DNA of 64,000 nt from an uncultured Oscillospiraceae bacterium (GTDB lineage Bacteria; Bacillota; Clostridia; Oscillospirales; Oscillospiraceae), in contig CALWXF010000010.1 of assembly GCA_944385445.1 (NCBI GenBank), positions 1 to 64,000 of the forward strand, written 5' to 3'. The position numbers and the translations under genes were made by a program. A model generated the notes under the pieces. That model had not been told where the DNA came from. It made no database searches and saw nothing but the letters and a program-made list of their open reading frames with translations. Positions 23,873 through 33,022 of the stretch are shown piece by piece (position 1 is the stretch's first letter; each line of letters opens with the position of its first letter).

Positions 23873-24525
23873 AACTGCTCAAGCTAGAGCCATCCTCTCG
23901 GATTGAGGGGCGGTGGCTTGTCTGGCTGGAGGACGGCTCTCTGCTGCGGGTAGGGGAGGGGGATGTGGTGTCCTTTTCCCTCTACGCCGGGATGGAGCTG
24001 AACGAGGAGCAGCTGGACGGGCTGAAACAGGCCCAGGAGAAGGCCAAGCTGAACAACAAGGCCCTCACCCTTCTCGCCGCCCGGCCCATGTCCCAGCGGG
24101 AGCTGGAGCGCAAGCTGTCCGCCAAGTCCCCCAGAAAGGGAGCGCCCCAGGAGGGGGAGGAGCAGCGGCAGCAGCGCCGGGAGCTGGCCCAGGAGGTGGC
24201 CCAGCGCATGGCCCAGGTGGGGCTGGTGGACGACCGGGAGTACGCCTCCACGGTGGTGCGCCACTACAGCCGCAAGGGCTACGGCCCGGCCAAAATCCGG
24301 GATGAGCTGTACCGCCGTGGCGTCCCCAGAGAGTACTGGGACGAGGCCATGGAGGAGCGGGACCAGGGGGACGACAAGCTCCGGGCCCTGGTGGAAAAGA
24401 AGCTCCGGGGGGCCGTGCCTACCCGGGAAGAACTGAAAAAAGTGTCCGCCTATCTGGCCCGCCGTGGCTTCGGCTGGGAGGAGATCTCCCGGGTGCTGAG
24501 CCAGGTGGAGCAAGAGGCGGAGTGA
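23869..24525 (+). CDS. recX: RecA modulator RecX
   Basis: A 218-residue, helix-rich regulator that binds RecA filaments. Three-helix repeats are visible, for example [54 protein letters not shown], and [17 protein letters not shown]. The start overlaps the recA stop (ATGA), so the two proteins are made in a coupled way. The N-terminal 60 residues include a short acidic beta-like segment seen in clostridial RecX. Confidence 0.9.
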   Translation: MKLLKLEPSSRIEGRWLVWLEDGSLLRVGEGDVVSFSLYAGMELNEEQLDGLKQAQEKAKLNNKALTLLAARPMSQRELERKLSAKSPRKGAPQEGEEQRQQRRELAQEVAQRMAQVGLVDDREYASTVVRHYSRKGYGPAKIRDELYRRGVPREYWDEAMEERDQGDDKLRALVEKKLRGAVPTREELKKVSAYLARRGFGWEEISRVLSQVEQEAE

Positions 24526-24538
24526 AAGGATGGAACCA

Positions 24539-25864
24539 ATGAGTTATACCGTGGCATTCCAGTCTCTGGGCTGCTCCAAAAACCTGGTGAACACCGAGCA
24601 GATGATGGCCCTGTGCCGGGCCGCCGGCTATCACGTCACCGGGGAGCCCCGGGGGGCGGACGTGGCGGTCCTCAACACCTGCGGGTTTATTGAGGCGGCC
24701 AAGAGCGAGGCCATTGACTGTATTTTGGAGCTGGCCCAGCTGAAAAAAGAGGGGCAGCTGAAAAAGCTGCTGGTCACCGGGTGCCTGTCCCAGCGCTATC
24801 CCCAGGACATCCGCACCGAGCTGCCCGAGGTGGACGGCCTGTTGGGCACCGGCAGCTACACCGACGTGGTGTCCGCCATTGAGGAGCTCATGGCCGGGGA
24901 ACAGGCCCAGCACTTCGGGGATATCCACCGCACCTATGAGGACGGGGAGCGGATGGTCACCACGCCCCCCTATACCGCATACCTGAAAATTGCGGAGGGG
25001 TGTAGCAACGGCTGCGCCTTCTGCATCATCCCCAAGCTCCGGGGCCGCTACCGCAGCCGCTCCATGGAGCACATTTTGGAGGAGGCCCGGAAGCTGGCGG
25101 ACAACGGGGTGCAGGAGCTCATCGTCATCGCCCAGGACATCACCCGCTACGGCCAGGACCTGGAGGAGCCCACTACTTTGGCCGCTTTGCTCACCGAGCT
25201 GTGCAAGCTGCCCTTCCACTGGATTCGCCTCCACTACCTCTACCCCGAGGCGGTAACCGACGAGCTCATTGAGGTCATCGCAAAGGAGCGGAAGATCGTC
25301 AAGTACCTGGACATTCCCATCCAGCACGCCAACGATGGCATCTTAAAGGCCATGCGCCGCCGCAGCACCAAGGCGGAGATCGAGACCCTCTTTGCCAAGC
25401 TGCGGGCCGCCATGCCCCGCGTGGTCATCCGCACCTCCCTCATCTGCGGCCTGCCCGGCGAGGGGGAGGAGGAGTTCGAGGAGCTGTGTGAGTTCCTGAA
25501 AGAGCAGAAAATCCAGCGGGCGGGGGTATTCCAGTTCTCCCCTGAGGAGGGCACCTTGGCCGCCGCCATGGAAGAACAGGTGGACCCCGAGGTGGCCGCC
25601 CGCCGGGTGGAGCTGGTGGTGGACCTCCAGTCCCGCATCATGGACGAGTACAACCAGGAGCGGCTGGGCACCTGCATGGAGGTGTTGTGCGAGGGCTTCG
25701 ATGCCAATGAGGGCTGCTTTGTGGGCCGTACCTACGCCGACTCGGTGGACATTGACGGCCGGGTGCTGTTCACCGCTGCTGGCGACGTGAAGGCAGGAGA
25801 ATTTGTGTGGGTCCGCATCACGGGCATGAGTGATGGCGACCTCACCGGTGAGATTGAGGAGTGA
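24539..25864 (+). CDS. rimO: Ribosomal protein S12 methylthiotransferase
   Basis: A 441-residue radical-SAM enzyme that adds a methylthio group to the conserved aspartate of ribosomal protein S12. The N-terminal MTTase domain opens with SLGCSKNLVNTEQM. The radical-SAM cluster cysteines are at 155, 159 and 162 (CSNGCAFC). A TRAM domain follows from about residue 375. The ATG at 24539 has AAAGG 9 bases upstream. An ATG at 24530 is in frame but lies directly on that site. Confidence 0.95.
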   Translation: MSYTVAFQSLGCSKNLVNTEQMMALCRAAGYHVTGEPRGADVAVLNTCGFIEAAKSEAIDCILELAQLKKEGQLKKLLVTGCLSQRYPQDIRTELPEVDGLLGTGSYTDVVSAIEELMAGEQAQHFGDIHRTYEDGERMVTTPPYTAYLKIAEGCSNGCAFCIIPKLRGRYRSRSMEHILEEARKLADNGVQELIVIAQDITRYGQDLEEPTTLAALLTELCKLPFHWIRLHYLYPEAVTDELIEVIAKERKIVKYLDIPIQHANDGILKAMRRRSTKAEIETLFAKLRAAMPRVVIRTSLICGLPGEGEEEFEELCEFLKEQKIQRAGVFQFSPEEGTLAAAMEEQVDPEVAARRVELVVDLQSRIMDEYNQERLGTCMEVLCEGFDANEGCFVGRTYADSVDIDGRVLFTAAGDVKAGEFVWVRITGMSDGDLTGEIEE

Positions 25865-25869
25865 GCGAC

Positions 25870-26391
25870 ATGGAATGGAATACCGCCAATAAATTGACCA
25901 TGCTCCGGGTGATTTTGATTCCCGTGTACCTGGTGGTGTGGTACCTGAACCTGAAATACAGCGCTCTGCTGGCCCTGGCTGTGTTTGTCATCGCCAGCGT
26001 CACCGACTTCCTGGACGGCTATGTGGCCCGGCACTACAACCAGGTGACCACCTTTGGCAAGTTCATGGACCCTCTGGCCGATAAGATTTTGGTCATCACC
26101 GCCATGATCTGGTTTTCCTCCGTGGGGCTGCTCCCCGTGTGGGCCCTGGTCATCGTGGTGGCCCGGGAGTTTGCCGTGTCCGGCCTGCGGCTCATCGCCG
26201 TGGACAATGGCCGAGTCATCGCCGCCGCCTGGTCGGGCAAGGTGAAGACCTTCTCCACCATGGTGTGCCTGTGCCTGATGCACCTGCCTATTCCTGAGAT
26301 GCTGGTGCAGGTGTGCGTGTGGGTGATCGTCATCACCACCGTGTACTCCGGTATTGAGTACTTCTGGAAGAACAAAGATGTGATGAAATAA
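25870..26391 (+). CDS. pgsA: CDP-diacylglycerol-glycerol-3-phosphate 3-phosphatidyltransferase
   Basis: A 173-residue membrane enzyme making phosphatidylglycerol phosphate, the first committed step to phosphatidylglycerol and cardiolipin. The CDP-alcohol phosphotransferase signature is complete: DFLDGYVAR, then GKFMDPLADK, within a hydrophobic protein of about five helices. The ATG at 25870 has GAGGAG 8 bases upstream. A GTG at 25861 overlaps the rimO stop and is less likely. It is the last gene of the recA-recX-rimO-pgsA run. Confidence 0.94.
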   Translation: MEWNTANKLTMLRVILIPVYLVVWYLNLKYSALLALAVFVIASVTDFLDGYVARHYNQVTTFGKFMDPLADKILVITAMIWFSSVGLLPVWALVIVVAREFAVSGLRLIAVDNGRVIAAAWSGKVKTFSTMVCLCLMHLPIPEMLVQVCVWVIVITTVYSGIEYFWKNKDVMK

Positions 26392-26395
26392 GTAC

Positions 26396-26432
26396 AAAAG
26401 TGGAAGTGGCCGTTGTGGCTACTTCCACTTTT
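26396..26432 (+). terminator. Terminator after pgsA
   Basis: AAAAGTGGAAGT pairs with ACTTCCACTTTT around a 13-base loop, 4 bases after the stop codon. It is symmetrical enough to work in both directions. Confidence 0.8.
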
Positions 26433-26480
26433 CTATCTTATGGCTATGAAACTCTGTCATGTTCAAAGGGACCTCCAGCT

Positions 26481-27020
26481 GGCTTGCCAGCCAGGGTTTG
26501 CTCCGCAGGGTGACTTTCTGATTGGGCAGAAAGTCACCAAAGACCCACCAAAGGCGGGGCCTTCCCCCGCCTTGTGGAATCCACCCCGCGGTACTGGGTG
26601 GAGGGTGCACCTTCCTTTTTCGGCCCTTGGCCCGGTGGGGCCACATAGATGTCCTGGAAGTTCCACAGAAGTTGGCTACTTCTGTGGAAGCTTGTGCGCC
26701 TACTCCCAGGGCCTCACCCTGGTGAGACGCTGTTCCCAGCGATGGGCAGCCTGGCTCCCGGCGGCGGGAACGCCGCTTCTCCAGGGTAGGCCCGGACATA
26801 GAAATCACCCAACCATAGGGCCAGTTGCCCAGGGTGGCCTGGTGTGGTGGCAATACCAGAAGCCACAGCAAGGGTGACGGGCCGAACTTAGCCTTGACGC
26901 AGTTCCAGCCTCGTACCTCAGGGAGGTCCTTAGGGGGGAACGCCCTAAGCGGGTTTTGGTGACTTTTGCCCGCTCAAAAGAAACCCCCAGCGGGAAGCGT
27001 CCCCACCAGGCTGGCAAGCC
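26481..27020. repeat. Structured dispersed repeat, long copy with terminal inverted repeats
   Basis: A 540-bp block bounded by GGCTTGCCAGCC (26481-26492) and its exact complement (27009-27020). The right half (26757-27020) recurs at 35648-35906 and 53229-53493. Two hairpins recur in all copies: CTTAGGG/CCCTAAG, and a second stem ending in CTTTTG..CAAAAG. The left part has its own mirrored hairpin (GTGACTTTCTG/CAGAAAGTCAC, about 26509-26537). The short open frames in it are not convincing genes. It looks like a non-autonomous mobile element or a structured RNA. Confidence 0.65.
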
Positions 27021-27060
27021 GGAATCAGGCAATCTAGTCAGAAGATTATTTCAGGATAAG

Positions 27061-27096
27061 AAAAATGACCTGCTGCGTTGACGCAACAGGCCATTT
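27061..27096 (-). terminator. Terminator of galM
   Basis: AAATGACCTGCTGCG pairs with CGCAACAGGCCATTT around TTGA, with a T run on the minus strand, 14 bases past the stop codon. Confidence 0.8.
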
Positions 27097-27109
27097 CTCA
27101 TCTTATGCG

Positions 27110-28147
27110 TTACACAAACTTGTACACGGTCTCCTCTTTGTACTCCTGGCCGGGCTTGAGCACGGCAGAGGGGAAGTTTTCGTGGTTGGGGGCGTCGGGG
27201 AAGTTCTGGGTTTCCAGAGCATAGGCCCACCGATTGGCATAGGGAGCGCCGCCCTTTCCCAGAGGGCAGCCGTCCAGGAAGTTTCCGGTATAGAGCTGCA
27301 TGCCGGGGGTGGTGGTATGTACTTCCATGGTGATGCCGGTGACGGGGGAGTGGGCGGTGGCCACATGGCGCAGCTGGCCCGGCGTGCCGTCCAGCACCCA
27401 GTTGTGGTCGTACCCATGGGCGAAGGTCAGCTGCTGGAAGTCGTCGTCCCAGTGTGCGCCCAAGGCCACGGGGGTGCGCAGGTCCATGGGGGTGCCCTCC
27501 ACGCTGGCGATCTCCCCGGTGGGGATGGACACGGCATCGGTGGGGGTGTAGGCCTGGGCCTTGATGCACATGGTCTGGTCATCCACCGGGCCGCTGTCGT
27601 GGCCGGAGAGGTTGAAGTAACAGTGGTTAGTGAGGTTGCACAGGGTGTCCGCATCGGTGTTGGCGTGGTAGGAGATGGACAGCCCGTCCTCGGTGAGGGT
27701 GTAGGTGACAATGACGGTGAGGGTGCCGGGGTAGTGCTCCTGGCCGTCGGGGCTGACCAGGGAGAGCACCGCCTGGTTGTCCGTCAGGTCCTCCACCGTC
27801 CAAATCTGCTTGTCAAAGCCGATGTCGCCGCCGTGGAGGTGGTTGGGGCCGTTGTTGACGGCCAGGGTGTAGTCCACCCCGCCCAGGGTAAATTTGCCCT
27901 GGTTGATGCGGTTGCCGAAGCGGCCAATGAGGGCGCCGATGTAGCAGGTCTGGGCCATGTAGTCCTCCATGGTGTCAAAGCCCAGGGCCACGTCCACGGG
28001 GTTGCCGTCCTTGTCCGGGACCACCAGGGACCGGATGGCGCCGCCGTAGGTGAGGATGGAGCAGCACAGGGCACCGCAGCGGAGGGTGAGTTCTTCCACC
28101 AGGTCGCCGTTGGGCATGGTGGCAAAGAGGGTGCGGTTGTCAGACAT
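27110..28147 (-). CDS. galM: Aldose 1-epimerase (galactose mutarotase)
   Basis: A 345-residue enzyme converting beta- and alpha-galactose before galactokinase. The fold signature is seen in GRFGNRINQGKF near residue 77, NNGPNHLHGGDIGF near 97-110 (catalytic His), TNHCYFNLSGH near 170, and a C-terminal glutamate in ETQNFPDAPNH near 312. The ATG at 28147 has AGGAGG 9 bases upstream. It follows mntP by 66 bases and could be read with it. It would help use galactose released by the alpha-galactosidase at 6105. Confidence 0.94.
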   Translation of the reverse strand: MSDNRTLFATMPNGDLVEELTLRCGALCCSILTYGGAIRSLVVPDKDGNPVDVALGFDTMEDYMAQTCYIGALIGRFGNRINQGKFTLGGVDYTLAVNNGPNHLHGGDIGFDKQIWTVEDLTDNQAVLSLVSPDGQEHYPGTLTVIVTYTLTEDGLSISYHANTDADTLCNLTNHCYFNLSGHDSGPVDDQTMCIKAQAYTPTDAVSIPTGEIASVEGTPMDLRTPVALGAHWDDDFQQLTFAHGYDHNWVLDGTPGQLRHVATAHSPVTGITMEVHTTTPGMQLYTGNFLDGCPLGKGGAPYANRWAYALETQNFPDAPNHENFPSAVLKPGQEYKEETVYKFV

Positions 28148-28213
28148 GGGAAAAACCTCCTTATGTGGTTTTTTTCGATTGTAGCACTGGAAGGCCCTCC
28201 CCGTCAACCGTCC

Positions 28214-28780
28214 TTAGAGGGCCAGCAGCCCCAGGTGCTCCAAAAGAATCTTGGCGCCGATGAGCACCAGCACCACGCCGCCCAGCAGCTCCGCCTTGGA
28301 TTTGAAGCGGGCGCCGAAGACGTTGCCGATTTTCACCCCCGCCGCCGAGATGACAAAGGTGCACACCCCGATGAGGGCCACCGCCAGCCAGATGTTCACC
28401 CGCAAAAAGGCGAAGGTGATGCCCACCGCCAGAGCGTCAATGGAGGTGGCCACCGCCAGCAGGAACATACCGGGGACGGCCAGGGAGGGGGAGACCTCCT
28501 CCTCGTCGCCGCTGAAGGCCTCCCGGATCATATTGCCGCCGATGATGAGCAGCAGCACAAATGCAATCCAGTGGTCCAGGGCCTGGACCAGTTGGGTGAA
28601 GGCGGAGCCCAAAAAGTACCCCAGCAGGGGCATGAGGGCCTGAAAGGCCCCAAACCATAGACCCACGATGACCATGTGGCGCAGATGGAGCTTGCGGATG
28701 GACAGGCCCTTGCAGATGGACACGGCAAAGGCGTCCATGGCCAGGCCCACGGCTAACATCAAAAGTTCCCAAATTCCCAT
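28214..28780 (-). CDS. mntP: Manganese efflux pump MntP
   Basis: A 188-residue membrane exporter with six hydrophobic helices. Conserved acidic motifs are GLAMDAFAVSICKG near residue 13 and VATSIDALAVGITFAF near 118. The ATG at 28780 with AAAGGCGAG upstream gives the normal length. A yybP-ykoY manganese riboswitch lies directly in front, which supports the assignment: excess Mn would turn the pump on. Confidence 0.94.
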   Translation of the reverse strand: MGIWELLMLAVGLAMDAFAVSICKGLSIRKLHLRHMVIVGLWFGAFQALMPLLGYFLGSAFTQLVQALDHWIAFVLLLIIGGNMIREAFSGDEEEVSPSLAVPGMFLLAVATSIDALAVGITFAFLRVNIWLAVALIGVCTFVISAAGVKIGNVFGARFKSKAELLGGVVLVLIGAKILLEHLGLLAL

Positions 28781-28820
28781 ATTCTTCTCGCCTTTCTGTT
28801 TCAGGTGTTGGGCAGGCATA

Positions 28821-28857
28821 AAAAAAGAGACTACCCGCCTGTTGTTCAGCGGATAAG
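28821..28857 (-). terminator. Riboswitch-controlled terminator before mntP
   Basis: On the minus strand AGACTTATCCGC can pair with GGCGGGTAGTCT, followed by seven T. The 5' arm includes GACTTATC, which is also the closing strand of the riboswitch aptamer, so the two structures exclude each other. Confidence 0.8.
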
Positions 28858-28946
28858 TCTCACTGTTTCAGACCCAGCCAGACGGACACACCGCCAGTAT
28901 GTTGACCAGGCCACGGCGCAAACACGCCGCCAATTACTCCCTTATC
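28852..28946 (-). ncRNA. yybP-ykoY manganese riboswitch aptamer
   Basis: On the minus strand GATAAG (28941-28946) pairs with CTTATC (28852-28857) to form P1. Inside are the two conserved loops of this class: AAGGGAGTAAT on the 5' side and GTCAACATACTGGC in the middle. Ligand binding would hold GACTTATC in P1 and prevent the terminator, making an ON switch for mntP. Confidence 0.88.
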
Positions 28947-28954
28947 GTGTGGGT

Positions 28955-28984
28955 ATTGTACCAGCGGCAAGAGGAGTTAGTCAA
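28955..28984 (-). promoter_or_regulatory. Promoter of the Mn riboswitch/mntP transcript
   Basis: TTGACT (28979-28984) and TACAAT (28955-28960) on the minus strand with an 18-base spacer, just upstream of the aptamer. Confidence 0.75.
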
Positions 28985-29069
28985 CGATAACACAGGAGAC
29001 TTCAGGGGATTCATAAACTTTCTTTAAACAATGGAAAGGAAGGATTGCAGGTGGAGGGGAGAACGTGTA

Positions 29070-29094
29070 CTATATAGTTAAGATAACAATATAG
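29070..29094. promoter_or_regulatory. Palindromic operator before the ABC exporter pair
   Basis: CTATATAGTTA and TAACAATATAG (one mismatch) around a 3-base centre, 16 bases before the ATPase start. It has the size of a PadR/GntR/TetR-type site, but no regulator gene is adjacent. Confidence 0.5.
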
Positions 29095-29110
29095 CGGGAT
29101 GGTGGTAATT

Positions 29111-29812
29111 ATGAGTTATATCTCTTTCAAACAAGTGCGCAAGGAGTACGTCATGGGAGAGGTGACCATCAAAGCGGTGGATGGGGTGGATTTCCATATC
29201 GAAAAAGGGGAATTTGCCATCATTGTGGGGCCATCCGGCGCAGGTAAGACCACGGTGCTGAATATGCTGGGGGGCATGGACGCCTGTACCAGCGGAGAGA
29301 TTTTGGTGGACGGCACCCAGGTCAGCGGATTCAACGCCCGCCAGCTCACCCAGTACCGCCGCAATGACATCGGATTTGTCTTCCAGTTCTACAACCTGGT
29401 GCAGAACCTCACCGCTCTGGAGAATGTGGAGCTGGCTGCCCAGATCTGTAAAGAGCCCCTGGATGCCAAAGACGTGCTGGAGCATGTGGGGCTGGGCCAC
29501 CGGCTCAACAACTTCCCCGCCCAGCTCTCCGGCGGCGAGCAGCAGCGGGTGGCCATTGCCCGTGCCCTGGCCAAAAACCCCAAGTTGCTGCTGTGCGATG
29601 AGCCCACAGGCGCTCTGGACTATGTGACGGGCAAGGCCATTTTGAAGCTCTTGCAGGATACCTGCCGCCTGCAGGGGATGACAGTGGTGGTCATCACCCA
29701 CAACACCGCCCTCACCCCCATGGCAGACCGGGTCATTCACATCAAAAACGGGCGTGTGGAGGAGATGACCTGCAATCCCAACCCCACCCCGGTGGAGGCG
29801 ATTGAATGGTAA
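29111..29812 (+). CDS. ABC transporter ATP-binding protein (LolD/MacB type)
   Basis: A 233-residue ATPase with Walker [10 protein letters not shown], the LolD/MacB-type Q-loop [20 protein letters not shown], signature LSGGEQQRV, Walker [13 protein letters not shown] and switch His in VVITHN. It powers the large FtsX-type permease encoded next, whose start overlaps its stop. Families of this kind export or sense peptides, lipids or antibiotics. The ATG at 29111 was chosen over the upstream in-frame start because the conserved [13 protein letters not shown] begins there. Confidence 0.9.
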   Translation: MSYISFKQVRKEYVMGEVTIKAVDGVDFHIEKGEFAIIVGPSGAGKTTVLNMLGGMDACTSGEILVDGTQVSGFNARQLTQYRRNDIGFVFQFYNLVQNLTALENVELAAQICKEPLDAKDVLEHVGLGHRLNNFPAQLSGGEQQRVAIARALAKNPKLLLCDEPTGALDYVTGKAILKLLQDTCRLQGMTVVVITHNTALTPMADRVIHIKNGRVEEMTCNPNPTPVEAIEW

Positions 29813-32800
29813 AGAGGAAAAACAGGCTGCTCACCGATTTTATTCGGGAAGTCCGCCATACCTACAGCCGCTTTCTATCCATTCTCCTCCTCTCCGCTCT
29901 GGCCGTGGCTTTTTTGGTGGGCCTGCGAGCCACGGCCCCGGATATGGAGTATACGGCGGACAACTACTACGACTCCCACCACCTCATGGACGGCTATGTC
30001 ATGTCCACCATGGGGCTCACCGAGGAGGACTTGCAGGCCCTGGCCCAGGCTGACGGCGTGGACCAGGTGGAAGGGGCGTGGAGTGTGGACGCCACTGCGG
30101 TGGACTCCATTGTGTCCATGCGCTCCATGCCAAAGAACTTGAATTTGCTCAACGTGGTGGAGGGCCGCCTGCCCCAGCAGGCGGATGAGTGCGTCACCGA
30201 GCAGATGCTCCTCACCGCCCTGGGGCTGGAGATCGGGGACACCCTCACCGTCACGTTGGAGGAGGCGGACGAGGACAGCCTCATCCGCACCAGTTATACC
30301 ATTGTGGGCACGGTGCAAAGCCCCCTGTATGTGAGCACAGACCGGGGCAGCACCACTCTGGGCAGTGGAAGCATCGACGCCTTTGTCTACATCCCCGGGG
30401 AGAATTTCGACCTGGACGTGTACACCACCGCTTATTTCACCGGCGATGGAATGGAAGCCCTCAACAGCTACAGCCAGGCCTACGCCGACCAGCTCAGCGC
30501 CCTGGTGGACAGCCTGGACCCCCTGGCCCAGGAGCGGGCCAACCTGCGGGACGAAGAGGTGCGCAGCGAGGCCCAGAAGGAGCTGGATGATGCCAGAAAA
30601 GAGCTGGCAGACGCCCAAAAGGAACTGGACGACGCCAAGAAGGAGCTGGACGATGCCCGGGCGGAGCTGGACAGCGGTTGGGCAGACTATGAGGAGGGCC
30701 TGGCCACCCTGGAACAGAAGATCAAGGACGGCCAGGCCGAGCTGAACACCGCCCGGTCTCAGCTGGAGGAGTCCCAAACCCGGTATGAGCAGGGCAAGGT
30801 GGACTACCAGAAGGGTCTGGCCCAGTATCAGGAGGGCCAGACCGCCTATGAGGAGAACCTGGCCCAGCTGGACGCCCAGCAGGAGCAGGTGGCCAAGGGC
30901 TATGAGGAGTACTACGACACCCTCAAGCCCTATGAGGGCACTCCCATGTACGACCAGATGGTGGAGCAGCTGGCTCCCATGAAGGCCAAGCTGGATGAGG
31001 CTTCCGCCCAAATCCAGGCGGGGTTTGCCCAGCTGGAGCAGGTGAAGGCCCAGCTGGAGAGCTCTAAGGCGGAGCTGGACGCCGCCCAGGCCCAACTGCA
31101 AGACGCCGCCCAGCAACTGGATAGCGGCTGGGCAGAGTACCAGTCCGGCCAGCAGACCCTGGACCAGGAGGAGGCCCGTGGCCGCAGCCAGCTGGCCCAG
31201 GCCAAGGCAGAGCTGGAGGACGGCGAGGCGGAGTACCAAAAGGGCCTGGAGGAGTACCAGCAGGCCAAGGCCGACGCCCAGCCGGAGCTGGAGCAGGCCC
31301 AGGCGGACATTGACCAGGGCCAAAAGGACCTGGACGAGATGGCCGCCTGTGAGTGGTATGTGCTGGGTCGGGACACCAACGTGGGCTTTGTGGGTTATTC
31401 CCAGGATGCCGAGCGGGTGGAGAATCTGTCCAGCATCTTCCCCGTGATTTTCTTTGTGGTGGCCGCTCTGGCCTGCCTGACCACTATGACCCGCATGGTG
31501 GAGGAGCAGCGCACCCAGATTGGCTCTTTGAAGGCTCTGGGCTTCTCCCGGCTGGCCATCTCCCAGAAGTACATTGGATACGCCTTTGTGGCTAGCCTGG
31601 TGGGCGGCCTCATTGGCTTAGGGATCGGGGCGACCCTCATCCCGGCGGTGATCGCCAACGCCTTCCAGATCATGTATGCCATTCCCGGGCTGGACTATAA
31701 GATGCAGCTGCCCCTGTTTGTGCTGGCGGTGCTGGCGGCGGTGGCGTGCACCACCGGGGCGGCCCTGTGGGCCTGCCTGTCCACCCTCATGGACACCCCC
31801 GCTAACCTCATGCGGCCTCGGGCCCCCAAGGCGGGCAAGCGGGTTTTCTTGGAATACATTAAGCCTGTTTGGCGCAGGCTAAGCTTTACCTGGAAGGTGA
31901 CCATGCGCAACCTGTTCCGCTATCAGAAGCGGTTTTGGATGACGGTCATCGGCATTGGCGGCTGTACCGCCCTGATTGTCACCGGATTTGGCCTCCATGA
32001 GTCTATTTTCGACGTGTTGGATAAGCAGTTTGACGAGATCTCCCTGTATGACGCCACCGTGGGCCTGGACGAGGACCTGACGGAGGAGCAGAAGCAGGAA
32101 ATTGAGGACTATCTGGACGGGGAAGAGGCCGTGGCGGACTACATGTTCACCTATCAGCAGATGATGGATGCCTCTACCACCGGCACCTCCTATGATGTGT
32201 ACCTCTTTGCGGTGGACGATGTGGAGGAGTTCGGTCGCTTTGTGGACCTGCGTCACCGCTGGGACCACTCCCCGGTGGAGCTGGACGGCTCCGGCGTGGT
32301 CATTGACGAGAAGCTCTCTGAGCTGCTGGATGTGTCGGTCGGGGACACCATCACCCTGGAGGGGGACCAGCGGGTGGAGGCCGTGGTGGCGGGTATTACG
32401 GAAAATTACGTCTATCACTATGTGTACCTCACCCGGGACCTGTACACCCAGCTGTTTGGAGAGGACAACCAGAACAACGTGATGCTCCTGGACTACCAGG
32501 ACGGCACGGGGGTGGATGTGTCCAACCAGACCTCGGAAACCCTGATGCAGATGGACGGGGTGGCCTCCTACTCCTACATTGCCACCATCCGGGACAGCTT
32601 TGAGGACAGTATGGACGCCATCAACTACGCTGTGGTCATCATCATTGTGGCCGCCGCCGCCTTGGCCTTTGTGGTGCTGTACAACCTGACCAACATCAAC
32701 ATCACCGAGCGGCGAAGCGAGCTGGCCACCTTGAAGGTGCTGGGGTTCTATGACGGAGAGACCACCGCATATGTATTGCGGGAGAATGTGTTCCTCACCA

Positions 32801-33021
32801 TCTTCGGTGTGATTTTGGGGCTGGTGTTGGGCCGGTTCCTCCACAGCTGGATGGTGCTGACGGTGGAGGTGGACCTGGTGATGTTTGGCCGCACAGCGCC
32901 CCCCTATGCCTATGTGCTGGCAGCGGCCTTGACTGCCCTGTTCTCCCTGATTGTCAACGTGGCGGCACACTTTAGGTTAAAGAAAATTGATATGGTAGAA
33001 AGTTTGAAAACGGTGGAATAA
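29806..33021 (+). CDS. FtsX-family ABC permease with long coiled-coil stalk
   Basis: A 1071-residue permease. The first membrane helix is near residues 20-38, followed by an extracytoplasmic MacB-like domain. Residues about 243-510 form a very long coiled coil made of repeated KELDDARKELADAQ-type heptads. Then come FtsX helices near 540-680, a second extracytoplasmic domain, and FtsX helices near 940-1060. This layout is common in Firmicutes beside LolD-type ATPases and does not transport by itself like MacB. Substrate is unknown. It overlaps the ATPase gene by 7 bases. Confidence 0.88.
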   Translation: MVKRKNRLLTDFIREVRHTYSRFLSILLLSALAVAFLVGLRATAPDMEYTADNYYDSHHLMDGYVMSTMGLTEEDLQALAQADGVDQVEGAWSVDATAVDSIVSMRSMPKNLNLLNVVEGRLPQQADECVTEQMLLTALGLEIGDTLTVTLEEADEDSLIRTSYTIVGTVQSPLYVSTDRGSTTLGSGSIDAFVYIPGENFDLDVYTTAYFTGDGMEALNSYSQAYADQLSALVDSLDPLAQERANLRDEEVRSEAQKELDDARKELADAQKELDDAKKELDDARAELDSGWADYEEGLATLEQKIKDGQAELNTARSQLEESQTRYEQGKVDYQKGLAQYQEGQTAYEENLAQLDAQQEQVAKGYEEYYDTLKPYEGTPMYDQMVEQLAPMKAKLDEASAQIQAGFAQLEQVKAQLESSKAELDAAQAQLQDAAQQLDSGWAEYQSGQQTLDQEEARGRSQLAQAKAELEDGEAEYQKGLEEYQQAKADAQPELEQAQADIDQGQKDLDEMAACEWYVLGRDTNVGFVGYSQDAERVENLSSIFPVIFFVVAALACLTTMTRMVEEQRTQIGSLKALGFSRLAISQKYIGYAFVASLVGGLIGLGIGATLIPAVIANAFQIMYAIPGLDYKMQLPLFVLAVLAAVACTTGAALWACLSTLMDTPANLMRPRAPKAGKRVFLEYIKPVWRRLSFTWKVTMRNLFRYQKRFWMTVIGIGGCTALIVTGFGLHESIFDVLDKQFDEISLYDATVGLDEDLTEEQKQEIEDYLDGEEAVADYMFTYQQMMDASTTGTSYDVYLFAVDDVEEFGRFVDLRHRWDHSPVELDGSGVVIDEKLSELLDVSVGDTITLEGDQRVEAVVAGITENYVYHYVYLTRDLYTQLFGEDNQNNVMLLDYQDGTGVDVSNQTSETLMQMDGVASYSYIATIRDSFEDSMDAINYAVVIIIVAAAALAFVVLYNLTNINITERRSELATLKVLGFYDGETTAYVLRENVFLTIFGVILGLVLGRFLHSWMVLTVEVDLVMFGRTAPPYAYVLAAALTALFSLIVNVAAHFRLKKIDMVESLKTVE

Positions 33022-33022
33022 T

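Noticed and set aside
26413..27032. Several open frames in the repeat at 26.4-27.0 kb
   Set aside because: Frames differ between the three repeat copies and carry no known domain; the similarity is at nucleotide and stem level.
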